Below, piece after piece: positions 36,757 to 46,133 of a stretch of DNA of 64,000 bases. This DNA is from a virus: positions 62,001 through 126,000 of the IMG/VR virus record IMGVR_UViG_3300005613_002762. The stretch is one strand, 5' to 3'. Below the pieces are notes generated by a model. That model was not told the origin of the DNA, ran no database searches, and was given only the letters and a program-made list of their open reading frames with translations. The position numbers were made by a program, and so were the translations under genes. Each line of letters opens with the position of its first letter. Position 1 is the first letter of the stretch.

Positions 36757-38262
36757 TTATTTTAACTTTGTCATCAAATCCTTCATTCTCATGAATTGAG
36801 GATTCTCATAAGTTTTTGATTCAATCAAATTCACTGCCGATCCTGTTGATACGGTTTTAACTGTTCTTTCAATTGATTCGTTAATTTTGTTTTCCACATT
36901 TGAACCTGAATTCAATTCATTTTTGATGGCTCTATATAGATTTTTTGATTCTTTCAAAGATTCAACATTATCAAATCTTTTAAGAATATTTATTTTTTCT
37001 TGTTTTGTTGTTGAGTGTTCTGTAAAAAGTCTAGTAGCGTAAGCTAAGTTTGAATTAAACACGGCAACCTCATTCAACTTAGTTCTAAAAACGTCGAGTG
37101 CTTGTTTGTATTCTTCGTTTTTCTCTCTTAACAAATTAACTTCGTTAATTGATGATTCAGAAAGTTTGAATGGATTGAATTCCATATTTCTGTTATTCAA
37201 TCTTGCTTTTCTTAAACCTCTACTACCATTTTTTGATCCATTACCGTAAGTTCTTGAAGCTTCTTTCGTCTCAACTTTTTTCATAGATTCTTTTTTCATA
37301 TTCACACCCTCTTTATATTCAAATTTGGCTTTACCTGTACCCATCGCTTTGATACCTTTTTTGAACGCTGGTGGTTGTTTTTTTACAGGTAAGTTTTGGT
37401 TAGGTTTTTTGTCGTAATTGAATTTTGGACCTCTTCTTGACTCAAGACCTTTAGATTTCATAGATTTTTTTGACTCGTAAAGATCTTCTTCTAGTTCATC
37501 GGCGTATGGATCACTTTCTTCGTCAAATTCAGAATACATACCTTCTTCTAAATCTTCCTCATAAACTTCCATACCATGAATTGACATGTCGTCTTCTTCT
37601 TCCATTTCAATTTCGTAAACAACTTTATCTTCCATGTCATCCTCTTCACTAAGACCAAGACCTCCTTCGACAGCACCCATTGCGGCACCACCCCAAGACC
37701 ATTCTTCATCTATTTCACCCATGTCTTCCATGTCGTCGCCTTCTTCTTCTTCCATTTCAATTTCATACATTGTTTCGGTCACATCTTCTTGAGATTCTCC
37801 CAACTGAATCATGTATTCGTTATCATCGTCAGTTAAGTGAATATATTCACCTTCTTTTTTAACGATAATACCGTCTTCATCACCCATTGCTTTGAATACT
37901 CGAAGAACTTCTTCGTCTGATGCTCCTGTCATGTCGATAGTTTCCTCATCGTCCATTGACATTTCATCGTCATCCATAGCCATTTCCTCATCGTCCATTT
38001 CCATGTCTTCATCATCCATTGTCATGTCTTCATCATCCATTGTCATGTCTTCATCATCCATTGTCATGTCCTCGTCGTCCATTGCCATGTCTTCATCACT
38101 AACCTCTTCGTCTTCTTGTTCTTTAAGAGATTCTTTTACTAATTGTCTGATTTCTTCACTCATTGTAGACTGAAGTATTCCTTTTGCATTCTCTTGTAGA
38201 GTCTCTTCCAAATTTCTGATTTGGAATAGAGCTTCTTCTACTACGTTTTTGTTATTTGTCAT
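36757..38262 (-). CDS. 22: Prohead scaffold protein (gp22-like), acidic repeat
   Basis: 501 residues from the ATG at 38262; the frame opens at 38334 but that part overlaps a terminator and the late-type motif. Residues about 55-100 are a tandem MTMDDEDMTMDDED repeat, and much of the first 260 residues is extremely acidic (Glu, Asp, Met). The C-terminal 150 residues are a gp22-like coiled coil (ESSINEVNLLREKNEEYKQA). Gene order (protease, scaffold, capsid) matches T4. It should form the core around which the capsid assembles and then be degraded. It is almost twice the T4 length. Confidence 0.8.
   Translation of the reverse strand: MTNNKNVVEEALFQIRNLEETLQENAKGILQSTMSEEIRQLVKESLKEQEDEEVSDEDMAMDDEDMTMDDEDMTMDDEDMTMDDEDMEMDDEEMAMDDDEMSMDDEETIDMTGASDEEVLRVFKAMGDEDGIIVKKEGEYIHLTDDDNEYMIQLGESQEDVTETMYEIEMEEEEGDDMEDMGEIDEEWSWGGAAMGAVEGGLGLSEEDDMEDKVVYEIEMEEEDDMSIHGMEVYEEDLEEGMYSEFDEESDPYADELEEDLYESKKSMKSKGLESRRGPKFNYDKKPNQNLPVKKQPPAFKKGIKAMGTGKAKFEYKEGVNMKKESMKKVETKEASRTYGNGSKNGSRGLRKARLNNRNMEFNPFKLSESSINEVNLLREKNEEYKQALDVFRTKLNEVAVFNSNLAYATRLFTEHSTTKQEKINILKRFDNVESLKESKNLYRAIKNELNSGSNVENKINESIERTVKTVSTGSAVNLIESKTYENPQFMRMKDLMTKLK
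37943..38102. repeat. Tandem 21-base repeat in the scaffold gene
   Basis: Repeated CATTGTCATGTCTTCATCATC-type units on the plus strand, encoding D-E-D-M-x-M-D. Several units are identical at the DNA level, so copy number may vary. Confidence 0.75.
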
Positions 38263-38282
38263 ACTTTTTATAAAATATTTTC

Positions 38283-38293
38283 TAATAAATATC
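38283..38293 (-). promoter_or_regulatory. Late-type motif before the scaffold gene
   Basis: GATATTTATTA on the minus strand, 20 bases upstream of the ATG at 38262 and downstream of a terminator, so a fresh start of transcription is expected here. Confidence 0.5.
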
Positions 38294-38338
38294 ATAGAAA
38301 ACGAAAAAAGTTCTATTTTTGAATATAAAAGCACAAAA

Positions 38339-38369
38339 AAAAGGGAAAAGACCTAAATCATTTCCCTTT
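38339..38369 (-). terminator. Terminator between DUF4494-like and scaffold genes
   Basis: On the minus strand AAAGGGAAA and TTTTCCCTTT pair, followed by eight T residues. It separates the protease/DUF4494 transcript from the scaffold-capsid transcript. Confidence 0.7.
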
Positions 38370-38391
38370 TATTAGAGTTATTGTGTTTGGT

Positions 38392-38604
38392 TTACCCTTC
38401 GATTACCTCATCAATTTTCGATTCAACAATTGCAGTGATTCTCCAATCCATAGAATAGTTCTCATAAACCTTTGTTACTTTTGCTTCAACATCGGTAGGT
38501 GAATACCCTCTAACCAATTTTTCTTCTCTCATTTTTTTTATCTTTCCTGTGTTCTCATCAACCATATCAGTTGTGATTCTTGCTATAAAATACTTTTCGT
38601 CCAT
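38392..38604 (-). CDS. DUF4494-like small protein
   Basis: A 70-residue protein. YFIARITTDMVDENTGKIKK, then EKLVRGYSPTDVEAKVTKVY and WRITAIVESKIDEVI follow the pattern of DUF4494, a small family largely found in Bacteroidota (a strand, a linker, Y-L-V-x-A-x-S-x-T-E-A-E, then two strands). Function unknown. Finding it in the head operon supports a Bacteroidota host. Confidence 0.65.
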   Translation of the reverse strand: MDEKYFIARITTDMVDENTGKIKKMREEKLVRGYSPTDVEAKVTKVYENYSMDWRITAIVESKIDEVIEG

Positions 38605-38614
38605 AATTATTTTT

Positions 38615-39343
38615 TTATTTATTCAAATAATCGGATAATCTATTCATTAAGTCAAGCGATTTTGAACCAGTTTCGCCAACATGTCTTTCGGCATTCATTT
38701 TTTTCTCTTCATCTAAGTTTTCTTCAAATTGTGATCTATCTTCTTTATTTGAAAATAAATAAGCCCCTGGCGTAGATGGCGATGATACTAAGTCAAAACA
38801 AATTAATTCAAAATCATCCTGAACTTCATTTTGTTCACCAACCTTTTTAAGTGACCCAACACCACGAGAAGAAATACCCAATGTAACTCCTTGACGAAGG
38901 TAGTTTGCAGCTAAATCACCTTTTGTTGAAACGATCCCTCTTTCATGAAAACCAGGTGATGTAAGTAATTTTAATTTACCTAACAATACAGGACCCTCCC
39001 ACCATATATCAGTGATTGCGTGTGATACTCTATCTAAATCAATTAAAGAAGACTCAGGGTGGTTTAACTCAGATAGAGCGGTTCCTTTTTGAATCATTTT
39101 TTTATAGTTTTCTGATTCGCGCTTTAATATCTTTTCGGGATATATTCTACCATTTCTATTTGGTGTGTTATATTTTTGAAGAACCGCATAAAACTCAAAT
39201 GGTTTAGAATGGTCTAACATATCACGATTTTCTCTAATCATTGATAAGTTTCTTCTTTCATTTGGGTCAATATATCCAGCATCATACTCAACAAGTATTC
39301 CCTTACCAATCTCTCTTGGTCCTAATATTTTTAAATTTTCCAT
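38615..39343 (-). CDS. 21: Prohead core protease (gp21-like, S21/S78 type)
   Basis: A 242-residue protein. NTPNRNGRIYPEKIL, then ALSELNHPESS (catalytic His region) and VTLGISSRGVGSLKKV (catalytic Ser region) are the conserved segments of T4 gp21-type prohead proteases; DLVSSPSTPGAYL follows as usual. It is expected to cut scaffold, capsid and internal proteins at (L/I)-x-E sites during maturation. It sits immediately before scaffold and capsid genes. Confidence 0.92.
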   Translation of the reverse strand: MENLKILGPREIGKGILVEYDAGYIDPNERRNLSMIRENRDMLDHSKPFEFYAVLQKYNTPNRNGRIYPEKILKRESENYKKMIQKGTALSELNHPESSLIDLDRVSHAITDIWWEGPVLLGKLKLLTSPGFHERGIVSTKGDLAANYLRQGVTLGISSRGVGSLKKVGEQNEVQDDFELICFDLVSSPSTPGAYLFSNKEDRSQFEENLDEEKKMNAERHVGETGSKSLDLMNRLSDYLNK

Positions 39344-39364
39344 TTAGTATTTTCTATATAAATA

Positions 39365-39832
39365 TTAAATAGTTTCGGTTTCTTTTTTTATTGGTTTTTG
39401 ATTTCCGTTTTTTGTTAGATAAAATTTGAAATATTTGTTCTTATTCATTACATCACCATAAACTGACTTGATTAAATTTTTTACATATTTTTTTAATTTT
39501 GGTGATTTAAAATCCATAGGTTCTAAAACGAACAAATTTATTTCTAAATTCATAAAGGATTTTTTATTGAGTTGAAGTCCGCTTGTTCTAAGGTCTAAAT
39601 CAACAATAAACTTTGTATCGAAGACTTCTTTATTTATGTTTTCTAAAACTGTGTGTTTAACTGATCGTGTCATGTTTAAAACAACTCGATTCCAATTTTC
39701 TATATCATCTTTGGGTTCAACCCAACTTTGAATATTTATAAAAATTGATTTTAAATTTGTGGAATCGATTGTTCCATAATGAGATTTGAATGTTCTATAA
39801 CCACTCAATTTAATTGTTTTTCCTTTTTTCAT
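39365..39832 (-). CDS. Conserved head-module protein of unknown function
   Basis: A 155-residue, basic, beta-rich protein (TFKSHYGTIDSTNLKSIFIN; KFIVDLDLRTSGLQLNKKSF). The regular strand pattern suggests a compact fold. No catalytic motif. Position between portal and protease genes suggests a head-assembly role. Confidence 0.55.
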   Translation of the reverse strand: MKKGKTIKLSGYRTFKSHYGTIDSTNLKSIFINIQSWVEPKDDIENWNRVVLNMTRSVKHTVLENINKEVFDTKFIVDLDLRTSGLQLNKKSFMNLEINLFVLEPMDFKSPKLKKYVKNLIKSVYGDVMNKNKYFKFYLTKNGNQKPIKKETETI

Positions 39833-39860
39833 AGATTTTTTTCATACCTGAACTGTTTAT

Positions 39861-39892
39861 TTTGGTATAATTGTAGACAAATATTATATTTA
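39861..39892 (+). promoter_or_regulatory. Host-like promoter of the bS21 gene
   Basis: TTTG, 20-bp spacer, TATATTTA; 20 bases before the ATG. It directs plus-strand transcription inside the minus-strand head module. Confidence 0.6.
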
Positions 39893-39912
39893 TATCAACA
39901 AACGAAAAAAAT

Positions 39913-40101
39913 ATGTTAAAAGTAGAAGTTAAAAAAGGTAATATCGAAAAAGCTTTAAAAGAACTTAAGGGTAAGGTTATTAAAACAAAACAAAATGCGA
40001 TTCTTTTTGATCGAAAAGAATTCACTAAACCGTCAATCACTAAACGTGAGGAAAATAAAAAGGCGGTCTATATTCAAAAAGTTAGATCTAAAAAAGATTA
40101 A
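39913..40101 (+). CDS. rpsU: Ribosomal protein bS21 homologue
   Basis: A 62-residue protein. KVEVKKGNIEKALKELKGK, then DRKEFTKPSITKREENKKAV match bacterial bS21 over its full length. bS21 sits at the small-subunit site of mRNA entry and initiation; in Bacteroidota it helps mask the anti-Shine-Dalgarno sequence, and a conserved Tyr of the KAxYIQ segment takes part in this as I recall. That Tyr is present here (VYIQKVR). Phage bS21 has been reported in large phages. It has its own host-like promoter and overlaps the convergent gene by four bases. Confidence 0.88.
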   Translation: MLKVEVKKGNIEKALKELKGKVIKTKQNAILFDRKEFTKPSITKREENKKAVYIQKVRSKKD

Positions 40102-40811
40102 AGACCCTCGTTAAGTTGTTTTAATTTGTAGTAATTCAGTTCTGAAAATGATTCCGTCTGCAATTTATTTAAAACTTGGTCTATTGTTGATATTGTGTCA
40201 GAATCAGACTCGTTATTTTTTTGTTTTGTCAATTTAGAAATAACATTTTCTTTTTCTATGTTATAACTTTCAATCAAGGTTTCCTTTGGTTTTGACAAAA
40301 TAGTTTTCAATTCTTTTCGTTCTGATTCCGTTAAAGAGGCTATGTATTTATCTATTGTTTTGTTTGCAACATTAACCATAGATTTTAAAGGAACTTTGAT
40401 AATTTCTTTTTGATCTTCTTTTTTGGTTTTTAGATTTTCTAAAATAACTTTTTTACTTTTAATCTTATTTTCTAACGTTAAAACATTTGTGGAGAATAAG
40501 TTGTCAATTTCTTGATATTTGTTTTCACAAACAACATGACCAACCCAAGCGTTAAGTTCTTGAATGTGAACAGGTTTTACCTTATTAATTAAATTTTCGT
40601 AAGCTGTAATTGATTCATGAATGAATTCATTTGCAACAGATTCATTTAATCCTTTTTGATCTTTAAGTTCATCATATAAGAAAAATATTTTTGATATATT
40701 CTTATTTTTCAATACCAATTCTTCAAAAACAAATAAACTTGATTTGAATCTATTTTCTTTATACGACTCAGATAAATAAGTCTCTATTTTTGATTTTATT
40801 TCTCCAAACAT
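40098..40811 (-). CDS. Helical head-module protein of unknown function
   Basis: A 237-residue, helical, Lys/Glu-rich protein, with long coiled-coil-like parts (NLFSTNVLTLENKIKSKKVI; LTESERKELKTILSKPKETL). TYLSESYKE near the start has a possible (L/I)-x-E cleavage site. It stands directly after portal in the transcription order, where T4 has its small prohead core genes 67 and 68, so a core-protein role is plausible. A GATATTTATTATT motif lies at 40825-40837. Confidence 0.5.
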   Translation of the reverse strand: MFGEIKSKIETYLSESYKENRFKSSLFVFEELVLKNKNISKIFFLYDELKDQKGLNESVANEFIHESITAYENLINKVKPVHIQELNAWVGHVVCENKYQEIDNLFSTNVLTLENKIKSKKVILENLKTKKEDQKEIIKVPLKSMVNVANKTIDKYIASLTESERKELKTILSKPKETLIESYNIEKENVISKLTKQKNNESDSDTISTIDQVLNKLQTESFSELNYYKLKQLNEGL

Positions 40812-40861
40812 TTTTTTCTAATTTAATAATAAATATCAACTAATTTTGTTTAAGAAAATAA

Positions 40862-42655
40862 TTAATCATTTATCAATTTATTTAATCGATCTTCAAGATC
40901 ACCCAGAGAACCATTTATCTTTTGAAAATCTAAAAATTCATCTTCATCAAAATCATCATTCATTGATTCCAATATTAATTTACTTTTATCTTTTTTATAT
41001 GATTCAGGAATTGGTGGTTCTCCTCCTGCCGGTGGCGGTGGTGCTCCTCCTTCTGCAGGTGCTCCTCCTTCTGCAGGTGCTCCTGCACTTAATGTTCCAC
41101 CTGTTACAGGTTTGTATAACTTATCAACAGTATCAAAAATACCTGTTTTAGTGATTATAGTTGCAGTATTATCAAGTTCGGCTGAAACTGCTCGTTCCAT
41201 TCTAATTTGTTGAAGTTCAAGTTTAATTTCATCATCAGAAAACCCAAATATATGTTTTTTCGCCCATGTGGCTGATGTTGGTTGAATTGATTTTGCAATC
41301 TCTGTAACCATATCTTTATATAACGTAACTTTTTCTTTCCATACATCGATCATCAATAAATCAGCTTGTTTCGATGGGTTTGTAAGTTGTAAAGTAAAGT
41401 TAGACAACTCATCCTCGAATCCCATTAAAAATAAGTGAATGATTGCAATTTTATTCATTTCAGATAATGCCGATTTTTGAATTCTATTGATAGTTCTTGC
41501 AAATCTAATATCTAACAACGACAAGTTTTTACCATCACCAACAGGTTCCTCAAATCCTAAATAAGCTTTAGGTATTCTAAGTGCTGTAACCAATTTCTTT
41601 TGGATATATTCAATATCGGCAATTTCAGATAAATTAGTTCCACCTGGTAAAGTATCAATTGGACTTCCTTGAGCGGCATCACGAACAGGAATAAAGTAAT
41701 CTTGATCTACCGCCATTTGATTAAATCTCAAATCCACATTTCCTGTGTTTTTATCAACAACTTGATCTCTTTTGAATTTGTTGGCGACCCTTTGAACGTA
41801 AGCTTCAACATCTTTATCATCCATATTACCAACAAACACTTTAAACACCCTTCTTTCAGGAGCTCTTGATGTTCGATAAATTAACATCGCATCTTCTGCC
41901 AAAACTAATTGTTTCCAAATACGACGAGCTTTTTCTAACATTGACGTTCCATAAGGAAGTTTTCTATCATCACCCAATAATCTAAAGTGGGCAACTTCCC
42001 ATGTGTTAAATTCTGCGTCTCTTGCTTTCCATACAAATTTTAACGCCTTTCTATTTAGATTTATCGTTGACTGAAATGTTCTTGAGTCAATACCTCTTTC
42101 TAATCGTTCGATTTCTATATTCGGTAATTGTAAACAACCAGTAACACCTTTTTCAGGATCCAATTTTAAATAAACAAAATTATCACCATACTTACACATG
42201 TTTCTAATCCACATTGGTAAATTGGTGTTAATATCTAATATGTTCACAAATAAATCTACAAGAATACTTTTAATTCTTTTTGATTCTGAATATACTTGTA
42301 ATACATATCCGTCTTGATTTGGTGTTGTTGATTCTTCTGCATATATGTCTAATGCCGTTGAGATCTCAGGGGTATATTCCATAGATTCGTAGTCATAAAA
42401 TGCCGCCAACCTTGTTGGTTCATAATATATTGCCTGAGTATAAAGATTATTTTCAACTTTAGCCCAATTTGTGCTTAAATAAAGGGATTGTTGATTTTGT
42501 AATTTAGCCCTTTCATATTCGGCCTTATCTTGTGTTTTTAAAAGTTCTGATTTATCTAACTTATAATCTGGTTGACCTTGACCTAATGTTGAATTAGGAC
42601 CAAAGGTCTTTGATAACTTCTGCCAAACTGTTAGATTTTGATTATTATTTTCCAT
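40862..42655 (-). CDS. 20: Portal protein (gp20-like)
   Basis: A 597-residue protein. FYDYESMEYTPEISTALDIY, then WIRNMCKYGDNFVYLKLDPE, PYGTSMLEKARRIWKQLVLA, EDAMLIYRTSRAPERRVFKV and LSLLDIRFARTINRIQKSAL are the conserved regions of T4-type portal proteins, which form the dodecameric DNA gate. The C-terminal 80 residues include an Ala-Gly-Pro-rich linker (GAPAEGGAPAEGGAPPPP). It is longer than T4 gp20 (524). A GAAATATTTATATC motif lies 18 bases upstream. Confidence 0.92.
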   Translation of the reverse strand: MENNNQNLTVWQKLSKTFGPNSTLGQGQPDYKLDKSELLKTQDKAEYERAKLQNQQSLYLSTNWAKVENNLYTQAIYYEPTRLAAFYDYESMEYTPEISTALDIYAEESTTPNQDGYVLQVYSESKRIKSILVDLFVNILDINTNLPMWIRNMCKYGDNFVYLKLDPEKGVTGCLQLPNIEIERLERGIDSRTFQSTINLNRKALKFVWKARDAEFNTWEVAHFRLLGDDRKLPYGTSMLEKARRIWKQLVLAEDAMLIYRTSRAPERRVFKVFVGNMDDKDVEAYVQRVANKFKRDQVVDKNTGNVDLRFNQMAVDQDYFIPVRDAAQGSPIDTLPGGTNLSEIADIEYIQKKLVTALRIPKAYLGFEEPVGDGKNLSLLDIRFARTINRIQKSALSEMNKIAIIHLFLMGFEDELSNFTLQLTNPSKQADLLMIDVWKEKVTLYKDMVTEIAKSIQPTSATWAKKHIFGFSDDEIKLELQQIRMERAVSAELDNTATIITKTGIFDTVDKLYKPVTGGTLSAGAPAEGGAPAEGGAPPPPAGGEPPIPESYKKDKSKLILESMNDDFDEDEFLDFQKINGSLGDLEDRLNKLIND

Positions 42656-42703
42656 ATTAATAATTTAACTATAGATATAAATATTTCAATAGTTATTTAA
42701 TGA

Positions 42704-43483
42704 TTATGGTGCAGGTGCGGTATTTAATGGACTATTAACTCTCATTTTTAAACTAAATGTTATAGGACCACCACCATAACCATATGCTGTTGTAAAATAT
42801 GGGGTGGCTGGTGGAGACACACAAGGATCTACCCCATTGGCCAATGATGATGTTTCAAAAACTAATGTGTCATCACCACTTCTAACTTGAATATACACCG
42901 ATTGACCAGTTAGTAAACCAATTTGACCAAATGATGTATATGAATTACATTGAGCAGGTATTTGAGAACTACCTAATTTAGTCCACGTTAATCCTGGTGG
43001 ATATGGTTGAGTTGGGTTAAATGGACCCACAATATAAGAATACCACACCGAACAATTTGTATTTGTCAATGGAGACTGAAGAGCTAACTCAATAGGTAAA
43101 TAAGCATCATAATTTGGACTTGGTGTTGGGGTTGGTGTGCTCGTAGGTGTGTTGGTTGGAGTGTTCGTAGGTGTTACTGTAGGTGTGTTGGTCGGTGTGT
43201 TAGTTGGTGTGTTGGTTGGTGTATTAGTTGGTGTTTGTGATGGTTGAAATGTTGGTGTAGGGGTTGGTGTATTCGTTGGTGTAGGGGTTGGTGTTGAAGT
43301 TGGAGTTGGGGTCGGAGTTAAAAACGGTAAAATTTGTTCCAATATATCATTATCTCTTGGTGCAGACACCTTGAATCTAAAAGTGGGTGAAAACACTTTT
43401 TGACCTGTTGTTGGTTGTCCATCAACAATAAGTCTTGATCCATTTGCAATTCTTCCCGTTCTTTTTCTAAAATCTAATCCCAT
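42704..43483 (-). CDS. Thr-Pro-rich structural protein between portal and terminase
   Basis: A 259-residue protein. An N-terminal domain ([20 protein letters not shown]) is followed by a tract of about 70 residues of [10 protein letters not shown] repeats and a beta-rich C-terminal domain of about 130 residues. It begins five bases after the terminase stop. It lies where T4 has its tail sheath and tube genes, but it has no similarity to them that I can see. The tract is like those in the tail genes at 3759 and 5316, so these proteins may share a way of being displayed, perhaps as head decoration. Confidence 0.6.
   Translation of the reverse strand: MGLDFRKRTGRIANGSRLIVDGQPTTGQKVFSPTFRFKVSAPRDNDILEQILPFLTPTPTPTSTPTPTPTNTPTPTPTFQPSQTPTNTPTNTPTNTPTNTPTVTPTNTPTNTPTSTPTPTPSPNYDAYLPIELALQSPLTNTNCSVWYSYIVGPFNPTQPYPPGLTWTKLGSSQIPAQCNSYTSFGQIGLLTGQSVYIQVRSGDDTLVFETSSLANGVDPCVSPPATPYFTTAYGYGGGPITFSLKMRVNSPLNTAPAP
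43110..43320. repeat. Thr-Pro coding repeat tract
   Basis: GTGTTGGTNGGTGT-type units on the plus strand, related to those at 4090-4580 and 4915-5100, 38 kb away. Confidence 0.7.
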
Positions 43484-43488
43484 ATTAT

Positions 43489-45264
43489 TTATCTTTTTGA
43501 ATTACCAAATAACCAACCATAAGTCATATAATCATTTCTTGTTGGTCCTGTTTGTAAACCAGCTCTTTCTCTTAAAACATTTTCATTAGGTATAACTGGA
43601 TTAAAATGTGCTTCTTTTGTGACCGCCTCATTATTAACAACCGCCCATGAATCAATCATTGATTTTGCTTGTTCGGTCGCCTTCTCCAATTTTGAAAATG
43701 ATGATTCTGCAACATAAATCGCCATCGATATACCCATGATTAAATCATCATGTTGACCTTTTTGGTGATCTGGTCTTCCGTTTATATATACAAAAGTATT
43801 CATCTCGTTATATAAACGAACACTCTTAATTTTAAATTTGTGTCTAACTCCTTCTTCAAATGCTGCAATGATCTGAACTCGTTTATTGTTAAAATTTAAA
43901 CCAGGAATTTTTTCAACAGAACTTTTATTTGAAGCCCAAATATTCATAGAATCAACTCCGTCAACATATAAATTTTTGTAACCAAGTTCTTGCATTTTTC
44001 TAACTGTTGTTATACCCATTCCTCCTGTAATATCCACAACAACAAACGCACTATACATCATTCCCCACTTATACGCAATTTCCGCTAAAGTATCAGGTGG
44101 TATTTTTCCAACATATTCTAATACTTGTTCTCTTTCATCAAAATCGATAATTTGAATTGATGAAAAGTCTTCACTATCCCCACGAGATACGTCAACACCC
44201 ATGATATATTTATGACCCTCAACAGGTTCTTTCCATATCCATAAAGAATTACCCATTAATTTAGAAGGAGGATCTTGTAATGAATTATTTTTAATATCTT
44301 CAAGTTGTTTGTTATCAAATACGTTATCACCCGATCCTAAGAATTCACAATTTAACTCTTGGTTGATTTTTCTCTTATCATATTTGAGTTTTTTAACCAT
44401 CTTCTCATACCAAGTAGAACATGGTCTATATCCTTGATTAAAGAAAAGTTGTAATTCTTCGTAATCTCTATCATATGGATCGATATGAGCAAAAGAAATA
44501 TTTTTTGATTCGTCATATTCTTCTTTATTTAAAAGATAGTGAATCAAATCATCGGTTTTAACTAAATAAAGATCTTTAGCGTATCTTGGATCTCGATACC
44601 AATACATCTCAGAGATCTTAAAGTTATTCATCCCTTTTAATGACTGATCGTATATTTCATAATAAATTGGGTCATATCCGTTAGGAGTTGAGACCACGAT
44701 TACCTTACCACCCGTAGATAAGGATGCCATACAAGCCGCCCAAAAATCACTATCGGCTTCGATAAACGCAGCCTCATCAAATACAAGTATTGTAGGTGTA
44801 AATCCACGAAGGGCATCTTTTGATGTTGCAACTGCTTTAACTTCAGAACCATTATTTAATTTATAATGTCGTTGTGAGTTTTTTTCAGCTGCAAATCCAG
44901 CACCAACCCAAGAAGGCCATTGATCGACAAATGCTCTAATTTTATTTGCCATTTCCATCGATGTATCAAGTTTGTTGGCAATAATCAATATTTTTTCAGG
45001 TTGAGTTTTTTTAGCAAATACCAATCTTTTTGATACCCAAGCTGCAGTTACGGTAGATACACCAGCCTGACGATATTTTAACGCAATATTTTCTTCATAA
45101 TCTTCATAATCTTGAAGTAATGAAATTTGATCGGGAAATAATTCTAATGGAACGTATTTTGATACTGTGTTGTCGTAAGTTTGTAAATAGGTTCTTAATG
45201 CGTATGTTGTATCAGACATACACTTAGCATATTCAATTAAAACTTGTTCTCTAGTTAAACCCAT
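43489..45264 (-). CDS. terL: Terminase large subunit (gp17-like)
   Basis: A 591-residue protein. The ATPase half has [17 protein letters not shown] (Walker A variant) and [20 protein letters not shown] (Walker B with the catalytic Glu), then [10 protein letters not shown] (motif III). The nuclease half begins [20 protein letters not shown] (first acidic residues) and includes [11 protein letters not shown] and [11 protein letters not shown]. It packages DNA into the prohead with the portal. Length is near T4 gp17 (610). GATATTTATTT lies only three bases before the ATG. Confidence 0.95.
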   Translation of the reverse strand: MGLTREQVLIEYAKCMSDTTYALRTYLQTYDNTVSKYVPLELFPDQISLLQDYEDYEENIALKYRQAGVSTVTAAWVSKRLVFAKKTQPEKILIIANKLDTSMEMANKIRAFVDQWPSWVGAGFAAEKNSQRHYKLNNGSEVKAVATSKDALRGFTPTILVFDEAAFIEADSDFWAACMASLSTGGKVIVVSTPNGYDPIYYEIYDQSLKGMNNFKISEMYWYRDPRYAKDLYLVKTDDLIHYLLNKEEYDESKNISFAHIDPYDRDYEELQLFFNQGYRPCSTWYEKMVKKLKYDKRKINQELNCEFLGSGDNVFDNKQLEDIKNNSLQDPPSKLMGNSLWIWKEPVEGHKYIMGVDVSRGDSEDFSSIQIIDFDEREQVLEYVGKIPPDTLAEIAYKWGMMYSAFVVVDITGGMGITTVRKMQELGYKNLYVDGVDSMNIWASNKSSVEKIPGLNFNNKRVQIIAAFEEGVRHKFKIKSVRLYNEMNTFVYINGRPDHQKGQHDDLIMGISMAIYVAESSFSKLEKATEQAKSMIDSWAVVNNEAVTKEAHFNPVIPNENVLRERAGLQTGPTRNDYMTYGWLFGNSKR

Positions 45265-45302
45265 ATTAAATAAATATCAATTCGGGTTTTTTATTCTTAG
45301 AC

Positions 45303-46133
45303 TTATTTTTTTCCAATCGAAAACATTTGACCAATTGGTAAATTCATTGGTGCTTCGTCAGAAAACATTGTTAGTTTTTTTGGATTTCTTAAAATCATTG
45401 AGTCATTATTTTTGACTTTTTTTTTGATTGTTTTAACTAAATCCTTTTTTTTCATTTTTGGCTCAATTTTTTCATCGACCATTTTAGCAATTTTTTCTTC
45501 TAAAAATTTTTGAAAATTTTCGTTAGCCTTTTCTTTTTTGGTTTTTACGGTTTTTTCAGGGTGTTTTTTTTCTGGCATTTTTTTGTATTGTTTTTTTGAC
45601 GTAGAATCAGAAAATTCTTTTGCCATTTTACACCATTTACAATTTTTAGAAGAACATTTATTACAACGAGCCCAAAATAAACCTTGTTGTGCTTTAGATT
45701 CGAATTTTTCACTAATTTCTGATTCTGCCATACCCATCATAGATCGATCTTCACCTGAGTCATCACCCATACCATCATCCGCCATGTCATTTGCATCATG
45801 TGGAGCTTCTTGTCCCGTATATGCCTGTTCAGCGTCTTTACCGAGAGCATTTGATGTTGTTAGATCATCGGTTTCATCTTCAGTCATTTCAGTTTCTTTG
45901 ACTTGAATGTTTTGACCTTGTAATTTTGATGGTTCTTTTAACGCCTGATTTAAGTTTTTCACATCTTCAGGATTTTTTGTGTCATAAACCTGAGTTACAA
46001 CTTGAGTTTGTTCTTTATTTTCTCTTTTAAACTTCTCAACCAAAATTTTAACTTGACGATCCGAAAAAGATGAAATGGTTGACAAAGACAACCCATTTTC
46101 AGTTAAAAATAAAATATCCTTTTTAGTTTTCAT
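45303..46133 (-). CDS. Head-module protein of unknown function
   Basis: 276 residues from the ATG at 46133 (an upstream in-frame ATG at 46151 would increase the overlap with the preceding gene from 11 to 29 bases). It is Lys/Glu-rich and largely disordered in the middle, with a small Cys cluster (CNKCSSKNCKWCKMAKEF) that could bind zinc, and a conserved-looking end (PMNLPIGQMFSIGKK). It precedes the terminase gene. Not recognised. Confidence 0.5.
   Translation of the reverse strand: MKTKKDILFLTENGLSLSTISSFSDRQVKILVEKFKRENKEQTQVVTQVYDTKNPEDVKNLNQALKEPSKLQGQNIQVKETEMTEDETDDLTTSNALGKDAEQAYTGQEAPHDANDMADDGMGDDSGEDRSMMGMAESEISEKFESKAQQGLFWARCNKCSSKNCKWCKMAKEFSDSTSKKQYKKMPEKKHPEKTVKTKKEKANENFQKFLEEKIAKMVDEKIEPKMKKKDLVKTIKKKVKNNDSMILRNPKKLTMFSDEAPMNLPIGQMFSIGKK

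Noticed and set aside
37470-38173. Plus-strand ORFs opposite the scaffold gene
   Set aside because: Shadows of the acidic repeat; they have Ser- or His-rich composition and no start signals.
38263-38334. Extended start of the scaffold protein
   Set aside because: The extra 24 codons overlap the late-type motif and a terminator; the ATG at 38262 follows the motif by 20 bases.
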